Positions 9,020-18,301 of a DNA stretch of 64,000 nucleotides are shown here, one piece after another. The DNA lies in NCBI RefSeq assembly GCF_001584615.1, contig NZ_LQQC01000012.1, positions 62,001 through 126,000 on the forward strand, written 5' to 3'. Numbering within the stretch: the first letter of the stretch is position 1; the number at the start of each line of letters is the position of its first letter. The DNA comes from Brevibacterium ravenspurgense (GTDB lineage Bacteria; Actinomycetota; Actinomycetes; Actinomycetales; Brevibacteriaceae). The notes below the pieces were generated by a model. The model ran no database searches, had not been told where the DNA came from, and saw nothing but the letters and a program-made list of their open reading frames with translations. The position numbers were made by a program, and so were the translations under genes.

Positions 9020-9952
9020 TCATGAGTTTTGGTCGAGCCACAGGTTAGCCGAACCGACGAGCCACCCTCTGCCCATTCTTTGGTCATGTTCCAGAATATA
9101 CTTCTGTTCACCGCCAGGGGCGCGCGTCAACTCCCCAAGAACAACACCACGTGTAGTGTCATAGAGATCTACTCTAACAAATGGCAAGCGAAGCGATTTA
9201 GATACTCTCTTGGCGATAGAGACCATTTCGGGTAATGAGCTCGGTACGGGGATACTAAGGTCAGGGGTGCGACCCCGATTAACGACGCCAAGACATTCTC
9301 CGTGCTCATCGACATACTTCGACCGGTTCCCATAGACATTTCCATGAGAATCAACGGACCTCAACAATACGTGTAAAACCTGATCGTAGGCCATGTAAAT
9401 TTTGACGTCATCAGGTATCGTATTACAACCCTGCGCGGGATGAAGGAATTCTTCGACGAAAATGCGACCGTAGGCGACTCCTTTTCTTTCCGCTTCGAGC
9501 ATATGATCTACAATTTCATCTTGAGTGAATTCCTTCAAGCCGTCCGCCCTTATGTAAACGTCAGGAGACACCCGGCGGAGAGGCAGCACCCCTTGACTAG
9601 TAGAGCCGCCGTCAGATTTTAGTACAAACTCGTCCGGTATCACGGAAAAATCGACGTCCGAGATGTTATTCCATTCGCCATAGACAGTGGGTGTTTCAAC
9701 ACCGGCGTTCTTAGCTATCTCATAAACAGCAAGTTTGCTGCCAAGCTTCATTAGAGGGTGGGATTTATAGCGCGGATCATTCGAAAGTATACTGATGTAG
9801 TTGATATAGCTTTGCAGTTCACGGTGGAAGCTAGGTCCTCGCAGCCTGGCTTTGGTGTTCCCGAGTGTAGCCTTATAGTCATTCAATTCTTGTTGAATGG
9901 CTCGAATAGACTTATGGGTAAGCCGATCCGGTGCTTCGTTTTGCTCTTTCAT
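9020..9952 (-). CDS. TupA-like ATP-grasp protein
   Basis: About 310 aa from the ATG at 9952, which has GAGG four bases upstream; the frame also allows a TTG at 10006. The C-terminal pattern RVDLYDTT...GELTRAPGG and the central lysine/glutamate segment (EFVLKSDGGSTSQGVL, FVEEFL) match TupA-like ATP-grasp proteins, a family found in teichuronopeptide and exopolysaccharide loci and thought to ligate amino acids or similar groups to glycans using ATP. It sits directly after the two-domain glycosyltransferase in a low-GC island, so it probably decorates the same glycan. Substrate unknown. Confidence 0.75.
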   Translation of the reverse strand: MKEQNEAPDRLTHKSIRAIQQELNDYKATLGNTKARLRGPSFHRELQSYINYISILSNDPRYKSHPLMKLGSKLAVYEIAKNAGVETPTVYGEWNNISDVDFSVIPDEFVLKSDGGSTSQGVLPLRRVSPDVYIRADGLKEFTQDEIVDHMLEAERKGVAYGRIFVEEFLHPAQGCNTIPDDVKIYMAYDQVLHVLLRSVDSHGNVYGNRSKYVDEHGECLGVVNRGRTPDLSIPVPSSLPEMVSIAKRVSKSLRLPFVRVDLYDTTRGVVLGELTRAPGGEQKYILEHDQRMGRGWLVGSANLWLDQNS

Positions 9953-10006
9953 TTTAACCTCGACGCAGCAGAGATACTTAGCGATTCGATTCTTCGCGAA
10001 CTGCAA

Positions 10007-12196
10007 TTAAACGGAAACCTGCTTTGGGTCCCAACCGTAAAAAGCCTGAACTCCAGTGTGAAACAGTGTTCTGTCGTTGACTTGCCAGGTGTGGCTTGAT
10101 TTGTTCGCTTTTCGTTTCACAATAAAGTTGAAACGGTCGGCCGCGTATGGGCGAATGCCGTCTTTTATCAGACGCTGCAGGAAGGAAGAATCTTCAGACT
10201 TGCCCATTTCGGGGAAGCGGTACTCGTTAAACAAGTCGCGAGTGCCGCAAAAGGTTGCGCCGCGTATCAGGTCAGTAAACTTGTTCGAGTGCCCAACAAG
10301 CGTGCGTACGGTCACGTCGAGCTCCTCAAGATATATGTAAGAATCGGCCTTACCTACGAGCGGAGATGAACTAAAGTTCATGGCATGAAGCAGGTCTGCG
10401 GCATACTTCTCCCCGTAGTAATCGTCATCGTCCATTCTTACAATGCAATCACCAGAAGCGGCCTCACATAGTGTGTTTAGGTTTTTGCCTAATGGGTCTG
10501 TGTTAGGGGCATGAATTACAGTCGGTGGATCGATTCCTAACTCGTCACATAAGGACATCAACAGCTTCTCGTCAACAGTAAACCCATGCGCTAGATACAA
10601 AAGTTCTTTGTTCGAAACGTCTTGTCGGGCGTAATTTGCAAGAACATTGCGGAGCTCGGTAGGGCGATTACTAGTGACAATAAAACTTGCGCTTTGGTCC
10701 CTAGATGAAAAAGGGTATTCCAGCATAGCTTGCACTTCCCTGGCTCTGTGCGCGTAAGTATGATTTTCCCACACGTGCCTTTGAGCCTTGTGTACAAGAC
10801 GATCACGGTACTCGTCTGAGCGTAGTAGCGTGCGCATATTCAGGTATGCGTCTTGCTCGTCATACGTTTCAGTTAGAAGTGAATTTGGAAAAAATCGTTT
10901 TGTTGCCGGAGTGGGCTCGGTGACTACAGCTGCGCCACACGCGGTTGCCTCAAATATTCGTCGGGCGCACATTGTATCCGAGTTAACAACCGAATTGACA
11001 TTAATTACGACTTTATATTCTTTGTAAGCGGTGACCATGCGGTGATACTCGATCGCGCTATGCACATGATCATCGAAGGTCTTTGGAAATTGATATTTCG
11101 GGTCCCCGTTGCTTTGGCGAGAAAAAATATCAAGCGATAGCTTCTTGGCGGCTGTCAGCAAGCGATCCATTTGGTGTCGGCGCTCAGGGTATTTATCGCG
11201 GAAGTACATACCGCCAAACACGATGTCGCCCTGGCGGGGAGAAATTGAGCTCCGTATCGGATTGTGTAGCTTGGGTTGCGCCGCGAAGGGCAAAAGAGCA
11301 ACGCGTTCGTGGCCTAGACGAGATTTATATTCCGGTATAAGCTCTCCCTCTGTGGTAAATACGTAGTCAAAAAGTTTCGCGGCATCGATGAAATCTTCAA
11401 AGTGCGGGGGGTCTTCTTTATTCCAAAATACTGTGGGTATGCCACTGTCTTTGTAGTATTCTACAAGCTCTATTAATGCTGGCCTTGGTGCAGTTGGGCC
11501 GGTAAGGTGATACTTCCACGCTCCGTCGTTGCCCTCCCATGCGCTTTCAACAAATAAGAAGTCTGGGCGACGGGAATGCGTTAGCTCTCGCCAGTTCGTC
11601 GGCGTAGGAAAGAACGTGTTCCATTCCAATGAAAAGGCTTCAGCTGTAAATGGATCAGCGATCATCGCTACGTTGGGCGAATGTTCTGGAGCTCTGTCGA
11701 TCGTTGGCTTCGAGGCGGCGAGTTTGATGTGTCCCTCGTGACCCTCAAGAGGGGGTCTTCCCTTGGCCGCTGAAATATGTTTGGCGCCTTTTTCGAATTG
11801 GGTTGTGCTGAATGCCGTGACTTGGGCTTTTATGTCTCTGATGATCGGTGCACTTCTGCCCACAGATCCGGCGATATTATTTATTGTTGGATTTATTTTC
11901 CGAGCACGGTTGTCGATTCTTTGAATAATCTGTTGCGCATTCTTGGTTTCAGCTAGCTGCTTATCTGTAGTGTGCTGGAGTTCAGATAGAGAGGTTTCGT
12001 TTTCGCTGGTCGCGACTCGGTTGTCTACAAGTAAAATAAGGGCGATAGTGATAGGAATGCTGACAGCAATCAGCAGTGCGAGCTCTGTCCATTGTTGAAG
12101 AAGTATAAGCGCCAGGGCTACGAGGGTCTGAACGGCCAGGACTGGCGGTAGGGTTCTCCTCGAGGTTCGCGTGCGAAGACTGTTGGCGAGTCGCAA
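10007..12196 (-). CDS. Two-domain glycosyltransferase (CgeB-like GT4 plus GT2) with membrane anchor
   Basis: A 729-aa protein. Two hydrophobic segments lie at about 20-60, followed by a coiled-coil-like region (65-130). Residues ~190-480 resemble CgeB/DUF3880 glycosyltransferases (GIPTVFWNKEDPP, FGGMYF, CARRIFEATACG). Residues ~490-725 form a GT2-like domain with the metal-binding RMDDDDYYGEKY motif and a SHTWQVND end. It is clearly paralogous to the 632-aa enzyme at 30582-32480, which lacks the N-terminal membrane/coil part. Low GC and AT-rich codons mark it as acquired DNA. Probably a bifunctional transferase acting at the membrane on a cell-surface glycan. Confidence 0.8.
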   Translation of the reverse strand: MRLANSLRTRTSRRTLPPVLAVQTLVALALILLQQWTELALLIAVSIPITIALILLVDNRVATSENETSLSELQHTTDKQLAETKNAQQIIQRIDNRARKINPTINNIAGSVGRSAPIIRDIKAQVTAFSTTQFEKGAKHISAAKGRPPLEGHEGHIKLAASKPTIDRAPEHSPNVAMIADPFTAEAFSLEWNTFFPTPTNWRELTHSRRPDFLFVESAWEGNDGAWKYHLTGPTAPRPALIELVEYYKDSGIPTVFWNKEDPPHFEDFIDAAKLFDYVFTTEGELIPEYKSRLGHERVALLPFAAQPKLHNPIRSSISPRQGDIVFGGMYFRDKYPERRHQMDRLLTAAKKLSLDIFSRQSNGDPKYQFPKTFDDHVHSAIEYHRMVTAYKEYKVVINVNSVVNSDTMCARRIFEATACGAAVVTEPTPATKRFFPNSLLTETYDEQDAYLNMRTLLRSDEYRDRLVHKAQRHVWENHTYAHRAREVQAMLEYPFSSRDQSASFIVTSNRPTELRNVLANYARQDVSNKELLYLAHGFTVDEKLLMSLCDELGIDPPTVIHAPNTDPLGKNLNTLCEAASGDCIVRMDDDDYYGEKYAADLLHAMNFSSSPLVGKADSYIYLEELDVTVRTLVGHSNKFTDLIRGATFCGTRDLFNEYRFPEMGKSEDSSFLQRLIKDGIRPYAADRFNFIVKRKANKSSHTWQVNDRTLFHTGVQAFYGWDPKQVSV

Positions 12197-12766
12197 AGGT
12201 CCTCCAGAGTGGTGTTTATTGAGTTATTTGCAGTCGGTTTTCTATCGGCTACTGGCCTTGCTCGTTATTTATCTAGTCATTTTGGAGACCCTTAGCCATT
12301 CGCACGGGATTTTACATCAGGGCAGTTTTCGTGTCAATGTTCGTGCGTCGTTGATTTTGCCTATTGTTAGTTTCTGTTCGGTCAATAGCGCGGTCAAATC
12401 TAAGTTTTAGTCTTCCGTTGTTGCTTCTCGCAAGTGTGTGCTTGTATTCGGTGTGGCATATAGTCGTTTTCTTAGTTGCTTTCCCAACGCAGAAGGTTGC
12501 TTTGTTGTCGCTATTCATTCTGCGAATTCGTTTTCGTGGCGCGTTCAACTCACCATTCGTGCCGGGTTTGTAGCCTCGATCGCCTTTTTCGGTGTTCTTG
12601 TGAGTACCCTTGTTCGCGTAGGTCGTATGAGCGTTTTGCAGCCGGCTTGTAGTTGGATGTTGGAGTCGACGCTCGCCTTGTCGTGAGATTGCTAAAACGG
12701 TGGAACCTGTCTATCAACGTTGGGCGACTCTGAATTCTGTCCTGTCGCCATCAGCTTCAGATCGCG
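12197..12766. other. Gene-free right part of the low-GC island
   Basis: About 570 bp upstream of the minus-strand glycosyltransferase gene. The plus strand is strikingly T-rich, which produces short hydrophobic readings (for example at 12364-12573), but none has a ribosome-binding site or a family I know. The promoter for the glycosyltransferase must lie here. No mobile-element gene was found up to the repeat boundary at 12767. Confidence 0.55.
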
Positions 12767-13046
12767 GGGCTGGGCTGGTGCGGTGGGTGGGCTGAGAGCG
12801 GGGTTCGGTTCAGCTGTCCCTGCGGGCAAGCCCCTGAACCGGCTCAACTCCCAGGAGTCTGCGCAGGCGCCCCAGGTTGAGGCTGCGGGACTGGGAGAGC
12901 TTGCGCACGGCGTAGCGGTCGAGGCCGTCTTTTGGCTTGCGGCCGGTCTTTTCGCGCATCCACGCTGTCGTCAGGGCGAGGTCGGCGGCGCGCTCGTCAA
13001 AGCGGAACGGCACGAGCCCCGCGCGTGCCATGAACGTGTTGATGGC
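12767..13046. repeat. 280-bp direct repeat, right copy (part of the intact gene)
   Basis: Right-hand copy of the 8320-8599 repeat. It supplies the last 237 bases of the intact epimerase gene and 43 bases downstream. Beyond 12766 the sequence is island DNA, so the intact gene has lost its original downstream region, which now lies next to the left copy. Confidence 0.93.
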
Positions 13047-13730
13047 GTCACGCAGAACATAGGGTTCGGGGTCGGCCACATTGATCGGGCCGTAGGCCTC
13101 GGGGTGCTTGAGACCTGCGAGCACGGCGGCGGCCACATTGTCTGAACTGGCCAGCGCTGTTTTCTGGCGGCCGCCTCCCGGAAGTTCGACGAGTCCCTTC
13201 TTGCTGGCAAGCGACTGAATGAAGGGGAAATTGCGCCTGTCGCCGGGTCCGTAGACGGGGGCGGGGCGCAGAATGAGGGCGTCCGGGCGCAGGCGGGTGA
13301 CGACGTTTTCGGCTTCGACCTTGGAGCGTTCGTACTCGGTGGTGAAGCATTCGAGTTCCGCGGGGCCACGCTCTTCGTACAGGTCCTTGTAGCCGCGGCG
13401 GGGATCGTAGACATCGGCGCACGACAGGTAGATGAAACGCGCCTTGGGGAAGGCATCGAGCACATTGCGGGTCCCCGTGACATTGGCGCCGTGGGCATCA
13501 TCCCGCGACAGGTGAGCGCCGCTCACTCCGGCAGCGTGAATGACAGCGGTGAAGTCACGCCCGGCGAAACGGTTATCAGCGGGCGCGCGGATGTCCCATT
13601 CGACGTGCTCGACGGAATCATCGAGAGGCGCGGACGTCCCAGCGCTGACCGGAGTGTGGCCGGCTTCGCGCAGTGCGGAGATGACGGCGCGCCCAATGCA
13701 TCCGGAAGCGCCGGTGACAAGAACGGTCAT
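12810..13730 (-). CDS. NAD-dependent epimerase/dehydratase (extended SDR family)
   Basis: A 306-aa extended short-chain dehydrogenase. The Rossmann glycine motif TGASGCIG is at residues 6-13 and the YxxxK catalytic pair appears as YERSK near residue 133; RPAPVYGPGD is the usual substrate-side loop. The ATG at 13730 has no Shine-Dalgarno; instead TAACCT lies 6 bases upstream on the coding strand, which fits a leaderless transcript. The last 78 codons are duplicated at 8363-8599 across a low-GC island. Substrate (probably a nucleotide sugar) unknown. Confidence 0.85.
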   Translation of the reverse strand: MTVLVTGASGCIGRAVISALREAGHTPVSAGTSAPLDDSVEHVEWDIRAPADNRFAGRDFTAVIHAAGVSGAHLSRDDAHGANVTGTRNVLDAFPKARFIYLSCADVYDPRRGYKDLYEERGPAELECFTTEYERSKVEAENVVTRLRPDALILRPAPVYGPGDRRNFPFIQSLASKKGLVELPGGGRQKTALASSDNVAAAVLAGLKHPEAYGPINVADPEPYVLRDAINTFMARAGLVPFRFDERAADLALTTAWMREKTGRKPKDGLDRYAVRKLSQSRSLNLGRLRRLLGVEPVQGLARRDS

Positions 13731-13783
13731 ACGCGTAGGTTAACGCGCTTAGACCGCTTTGGCCGGGAAGCCGCGAGTGTCGC

Positions 13784-14605
13784 CTAGTTGCGGTCGATGT
13801 TCTTGCTGACGAGCCCCTCGGCCTCGGAATGGTCGTGGCTCCATTCGGGGGACCGCTTTTCGAGAAAAGCGGTGATGCCCTCCTGGGCGTCATTGAGCAC
13901 GGCGTTGTCGGCCATGACCCGGCCCATGCGCGAATAGGCCTCGGTTGCGCTCAGTGAGATCTGCTCGTAGAAGGCGCGCTTGCCGATCGAGACCGTGGTT
14001 GATGAGGACTGGGCGACCGTGCGGGCCACCTCGAGTGTGCGCTCGCGCAGGGCGTAGGCCGGTGCGGTGTGCGAAACAAGGCCGCGCTGGAATGCCTCTT
14101 CGGCTTTCATCGGCTCGCCGGTCAGGAGCATTCGCATGGCCGTCTTGCGGTTGACCGCGCGTGACAGCGCCACCATCGGGGTCGAACAGAACAGGCCGAT
14201 GGTCACACCGGGTGTGGCGAAGGAGGCGCTTTCGGACGCGACCGCGAGGTCGCACGTGGCCACCAGCTGACAGCCCGCAGCGGTGGCCAGGCCCTGCACT
14301 TCGGCGATGACAGGCTGCGGAATCGACTGGATGATGCGCATGAGCAGGGTGCAGGTGTCGAAGATGTTCTGCTGTGTTGCGTGGTCGCTGCCCTGGACTT
14401 CGCGCAGATCGTGGCCGGCGGAGAACACCTTGCCAGTGGACGCCAGCACAACGGCGCGTACGTCGGTGTCCTTGCCGACCGTGCGGAAGGCGTCGATCAG
14501 TTCGTGCATCATCTTCCGCGACATGGAGTTGCGGTTTCCGGGGCTGTTGAGGGTTACGAAGGCAATAGGGCCGTCGTATTCGAGCGTGACCAGTTCTTCA
14601 GACAT
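13784..14605 (-). CDS. Enoyl-CoA hydratase/isomerase family protein
   Basis: Crotonase-fold protein, 273 aa from the ATG at 14605; the frame extends upstream to 14659, but that would run toward the clpB regulatory region. The pattern HDLREVQG, AGCQLVATCDLAVAS and FCSTPMVALSR is that of the ECHDC3-like branch. The second catalytic Glu of classical hydratases is not obvious in this region, so activity is uncertain. No Shine-Dalgarno is present; CAGACT lies 6 bases before the ATG, suggesting a leaderless start. Divergent from clpB. Confidence 0.85.
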   Translation of the reverse strand: MSEELVTLEYDGPIAFVTLNSPGNRNSMSRKMMHELIDAFRTVGKDTDVRAVVLASTGKVFSAGHDLREVQGSDHATQQNIFDTCTLLMRIIQSIPQPVIAEVQGLATAAGCQLVATCDLAVASESASFATPGVTIGLFCSTPMVALSRAVNRKTAMRMLLTGEPMKAEEAFQRGLVSHTAPAYALRERTLEVARTVAQSSSTTVSIGKRAFYEQISLSATEAYSRMGRVMADNAVLNDAQEGITAFLEKRSPEWSHDHSEAEGLVSKNIDRN

Positions 14606-14661
14606 GTGTTCAGTCTGCCAAAGTCCGTGCCGGTGCGGAAAGAATATGTCAGAAATCATGG

Positions 14662-14682
14662 GTTGAGTGGAATAGACTCAAC
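14662..14682. promoter_or_regulatory. HAIR-type operator (HspR binding site) upstream of clpB
   Basis: The inverted repeat GTTGAGT-N7-ACTCAAC lies 53 bp before the clpB ATG. It matches the HAIR consensus CTTGAGT-N7-ACTCAAG at 12 of 14 positions. HspR represses dnaK and clpB heat-shock genes in actinobacteria, so clpB is probably heat-inducible through HspR here. Confidence 0.85.
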
Positions 14683-14734
14683 CTTATTGAAGTTACCTGT
14701 ATGAACGTAGTTTTGCACGAAGGGAGGTGTCCCC

Positions 14735-17332
14735 ATGGACACCAAATTCACGTCACGGTCGCAGGTGGCTCTTTCCACCGCGATCAAGGACGCCGCGGAG
14801 CGCGGAAACTCGCAGGTTGAGCCTGCGCACCTCCTCGCTGCTCTGCTCGAGGGCGAAGACAGCATTGCCGGCGCCCTCATCACTCACCTGGGTGGACGCC
14901 CCCAGGAGATTCGCAGCCGTGCCCAGGCCATCGTTGCCGGACTGCCGTCCGCCAGCGGATCCTCCGTCAGCCAGCCGCAGCTTTCACGCGCCGGACTGTC
15001 GGTCATCAGCAGTGCTGAAAAGGAAATGCAGGCACTCGGTGACCAGTACGTGTCGACCGAACACCTCCTTCTGGGTATTGCAGCTGATTCCGGTGAAGCC
15101 GGTCGGCTGCTCAGTGCCGAAGGCATTTCCCGCGATGCACTGCTGGCCGCTCTTCCGGAGGTTCGCGGTGGTCGCAAGGTCACCAGCGAAAACCCGGAAG
15201 ACACCTTCCAGGCTCTCGAAAAGTATGGCCTCGACCTGACCCAGCAGGCCCGCGACGGCAAACTCGACCCCGTCATCGGCCGTGACTCTGAGATCCGCCG
15301 GGTCATCCAGGTGCTGTCGCGCCGCACCAAGAACAACCCGGTGCTCATCGGTGAGGCCGGTGTCGGCAAGACGGCCGTTGTCGAAGGCCTTGCGCAGCGC
15401 ATGGTCGCAGGCGACGTCCCTGAAAGTCTGCGCGGCAAGCAGCTGGTCAGCCTCGACCTGTCGGCCATGGTTGCCGGTGCCAAGTACCGCGGCGAGTTCG
15501 AAGAGCGCATGAAGGCCGTTCTTGAGGAGATCAAGAACTCCGAAGGCCAGATTGTGACCTTCATCGACGAAATCCACACGCTCGTCGGCGCAGGTGCCAC
15601 GGGGGACTCCGCAATGGATGCGGGCAATATGCTCAAGCCCATGCTGGCCCGCGGCGAACTGCGGCTGGTAGGTGCGACGACGCTCGATGAGTACCGCGAG
15701 AACATCGAAAAGGACCCTGCCTTGGAGCGCAGGTTCCAGCAGGTGTTCGTCGGTGAGCCCAGCGTTGAGGACTCGATTGCGATTCTGCGCGGTCTGAAGG
15801 AGCGCTACGAAGCTCACCACAAGGTGACGATCGCAGATTCGGCTCTCGTGGCCGCCGCTTCGCTGTCGAACCGCTACATTACGGACCGGCAGCTGCCGGA
15901 CAAGGCCATCGACCTCGTTGACGAGGCCGCCAGCCGCCTGCGCATGGAAATCGATTCGGCACCCGTCGAAATCGACCAGCTGCAGCGCGACGTTGACCGC
16001 CTCAAAATGGAGGAAATGGCCCTGTCGGCCGAAACCGACGAAGCCTCGAAGGAGCGCCTGGCCGCTCTGCGTGAAGACCTTGCAGACAAGCAGGAAACCC
16101 TGTTCGGTCTGACCGCTGCGTGGGAATCGCAGCGTGCAGGTCTGAACCGCCTGGGCGAACTGCGGCAGAAGCTCGACGATCTGCGCAGTCAGGCTGAGAT
16201 CGCGCGCCGCGACACGGACCTCGAAACCGCTTCGCGTCTGCTGTACGGCGAAATCCCGCAGGTTGAAAAGGAGATCGCCGCGGCAGAAGAAGCCGAATCG
16301 GCAGCCGGCCAGACCAAGCAGATGGTGGGCGAACAGGTTACGGCCGACGACATCGCCGAAGTCGTGTCGTCGTGGACGGGCATTCCCGCCGGCCGTCTGC
16401 TGGAAGGCGAACGGGAAAAGCTGCTACACGCCGAAGAGCACATCGGTAAGCGGCTCATCGGCCAGAAGAAGGCCGTTGAGACGGTGTCGGACGCTATCCG
16501 CCGTGCACGCGCCGGGGTTTCCGACCCCAACCGCCCCACGGGTTCGTTCCTGTTCCTGGGTCCGACGGGTGTCGGCAAGACGGAGCTGGCCAAGTCCTTG
16601 GCTGACTTCCTGTTCGATGACGAGCGCGCCATGATCAGGATCGACATGTCCGAATACGGCGAAAAGCACTCGGTCGCCCGTCTGGTCGGGGCCCCTCCGG
16701 GCTACGTCGGCTACGAAACGGGTGGTCAGCTGACCGAGGCTGTCCGCCGCCGGCCGTACTCGGTGGTCCTGCTTGACGAGGTCGAGAAGGCTCACCCGGA
16801 CGTCTTCGACATCCTGCTGCAGGTGCTGGACGACGGTCGGCTGACCGACGGTCAGGGCCGAACTGTTGACTTCCGCAATACGGTGCTCATCCTGACGTCG
16901 AACCTGGGAAGCCAGTTCATGGTGGACCAGACTCTCGATGCCAAGACGAAGGAAGAGTCGGTCATGGACGTGGTGCGCACCGCGTTCAAACCGGAGTTCC
17001 TCAACCGTCTGGATGACGTCGTCATGTTCGACGCTCTCAGCCGCGAGGACCTCGCTCGGATCGTCGACCTGCAGATCGACGCGATGCAGCAGCGTCTGAG
17101 CGATCGCCGCATTGTTCTGGACATCACGCCGGCTGCCTCGGATTACCTGGCGCAGGAAGGCTACGATCCGGCGTTCGGCGCTCGCCCGCTGCGCCGTCTG
17201 GTGCAGCGCACGATCGGCGATGGCCTGGCCAAGGAGATCCTGGCCGGCGAAGTGCGCGATGGCGACACCGTGCGCGTCGATACCGCCGAATCCGGTGGCC
17301 TGTCGATCGTTCCGGTCGAGCACGCTGACTGA
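14735..17332 (+). CDS. clpB: ATP-dependent chaperone ClpB
   Basis: Full-length 865-aa Hsp100 disaggregase working with DnaK. Layout: N-domain (1-145), AAA+ module 1 with Walker A GEAGVGKT at 206-213 and Walker B FIDEIH, the coiled-coil middle domain (about 400-525) that distinguishes ClpB from ClpA/ClpC, and AAA+ module 2 with Walker A GPTGVGKT at 609-616. GGGAGG precedes the ATG by 8 bases. Regulation by HspR is indicated by the upstream HAIR repeat; a strong terminator follows the stop. Confidence 0.97.
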   Translation: MDTKFTSRSQVALSTAIKDAAERGNSQVEPAHLLAALLEGEDSIAGALITHLGGRPQEIRSRAQAIVAGLPSASGSSVSQPQLSRAGLSVISSAEKEMQALGDQYVSTEHLLLGIAADSGEAGRLLSAEGISRDALLAALPEVRGGRKVTSENPEDTFQALEKYGLDLTQQARDGKLDPVIGRDSEIRRVIQVLSRRTKNNPVLIGEAGVGKTAVVEGLAQRMVAGDVPESLRGKQLVSLDLSAMVAGAKYRGEFEERMKAVLEEIKNSEGQIVTFIDEIHTLVGAGATGDSAMDAGNMLKPMLARGELRLVGATTLDEYRENIEKDPALERRFQQVFVGEPSVEDSIAILRGLKERYEAHHKVTIADSALVAAASLSNRYITDRQLPDKAIDLVDEAASRLRMEIDSAPVEIDQLQRDVDRLKMEEMALSAETDEASKERLAALREDLADKQETLFGLTAAWESQRAGLNRLGELRQKLDDLRSQAEIARRDTDLETASRLLYGEIPQVEKEIAAAEEAESAAGQTKQMVGEQVTADDIAEVVSSWTGIPAGRLLEGEREKLLHAEEHIGKRLIGQKKAVETVSDAIRRARAGVSDPNRPTGSFLFLGPTGVGKTELAKSLADFLFDDERAMIRIDMSEYGEKHSVARLVGAPPGYVGYETGGQLTEAVRRRPYSVVLLDEVEKAHPDVFDILLQVLDDGRLTDGQGRTVDFRNTVLILTSNLGSQFMVDQTLDAKTKEESVMDVVRTAFKPEFLNRLDDVVMFDALSREDLARIVDLQIDAMQQRLSDRRIVLDITPAASDYLAQEGYDPAFGARPLRRLVQRTIGDGLAKEILAGEVRDGDTVRVDTAESGGLSIVPVEHAD

Positions 17333-17349
17333 CGCGGGCTGTTCACACG

Positions 17350-17382
17350 CGAGGGGCGCGGAGAAACTCTCCGCGCCCCTCG
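17350..17382 (+). terminator. Intrinsic terminator of clpB
   Basis: Perfect 15-bp stem CGAGGGGCGCGGAGA with a 3-base loop AAC, 17 bp after the clpB stop. It also lies just beyond the end of the convergent minus-strand gene at 17405 and may serve both. Confidence 0.85.
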
Positions 17383-17404
17383 TGCTCTGTGCCGTAGAAG
17401 TCGG

Positions 17405-18289
17405 TCAGGCGGTCTTGCTGTAGTCCTCGGACATCTTTGAGCCGTCCTTGCGCTGGACCGCGCAGACGATGTGCCTGTTGTCGGGGTCCTTCCACCCCGT
17501 TGCATTGGGGGTGAAGAAGACCATTTTGAGGTCGTCAGCGACAGCGCGATCGGTGTCGAGTTCGAAGCGCGCGGACTTGCAGTAGCTTTCGCCGTCCTTG
17601 CTCAGTGTGCTGTAGCCGGGATAGGTATCCGACTGGTCGGAGGTTCGGCCGACCGAGAAGATCTGGTGAACGTGGGGTTCACTGCAGGGCACGGTGGCTG
17701 GTGGGCCGGCAGTGGAAAGGTTGATTACGCAGTCACCGGCTTTGAGCTTTCCCAGGCTGGTTGCGATATCGCTGCCCGGGGGAGGCGCGTCACCATCGTC
17801 CTGCGATCCCGGGTCGTTGGGGTCTCCTGTGTTCTCCGGCAGAGGTGCCGGTTTGCTGTCAGGTGACGAGGTGCCGGGTGCGGGTTCTGCTACCGGGTCC
17901 TTCTTGAAGGCGAAGAAGCCGAAGAGGCCGAGCCCCAGCGCGCCGATGATGATGAGCACCAGGACCAGTCCGCCACCGACGAGCCCGATGATCAGCCCCG
18001 TGTTCTTCTTTTTAGGCGGAGGTGGAGGTGCCCCGAAGGGCGAAGGCTGTGGTCCGCCGGAGTAGGGAGGCTGCTGGCCGCCGCCGTACTGCGGGGGCTG
18101 CCCGCTGCCACCGTAGGGTGACGCCTGCGGGGCGCCGCTTTGGTGCTGCGGCTGCCCACTGCCGCTCTGGTATGGGGACTGCTGGTTGCCGCCGTACTGC
18201 GGGGGCTGCCCGCCACCACCGTGTTGTGGAGGCTGCGGCCTATGTCCGTAGGGTCCTGGGGGCGGGTTGGTTGGCGGCTGTGCTGGCAT
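17405..18289 (-). CDS. Membrane-anchored septum-formation-domain protein with Pro/Gly/Gln-rich N-terminus
   Basis: A 294-aa protein. Residues 1-90 are low-complexity repeats of PPQYGG and related units, followed by PPPPKKK and one transmembrane helix (about 97-125). The extracellular part has an acidic Pro-rich linker and then a small domain (about 180-290) starting KAGDCVINL with C...PCSEPHVHQIFSV, the pattern of the actinobacterial septum formation domain (PF13845 type). AGGGAG is a good ribosome-binding site 6 bases before the ATG. A role near the division septum is family-level inference. Confidence 0.75.
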   Translation of the reverse strand: MPAQPPTNPPPGPYGHRPQPPQHGGGGQPPQYGGNQQSPYQSGSGQPQHQSGAPQASPYGGSGQPPQYGGGQQPPYSGGPQPSPFGAPPPPPKKKNTGLIIGLVGGGLVLVLIIIGALGLGLFGFFAFKKDPVAEPAPGTSSPDSKPAPLPENTGDPNDPGSQDDGDAPPPGSDIATSLGKLKAGDCVINLSTAGPPATVPCSEPHVHQIFSVGRTSDQSDTYPGYSTLSKDGESYCKSARFELDTDRAVADDLKMVFFTPNATGWKDPDNRHIVCAVQRKDGSKMSEDYSKTA

Positions 18290-18301
18290 GAGAACTCCCT
18301 G

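Noticed and set aside
12171..12573. Short hydrophobic plus-strand frames in the island
   Set aside because: Any T-rich DNA gives Leu/Phe/Val-rich readings. No ribosome-binding site, no recognisable membrane protein, and the frames stop repeatedly.
8600..12766. Island as an insertion sequence or prophage
   Set aside because: No transposase, integrase or phage gene is present, there are no terminal inverted repeats, and the flanking repeat is 280 bp, far longer than a target-site duplication.
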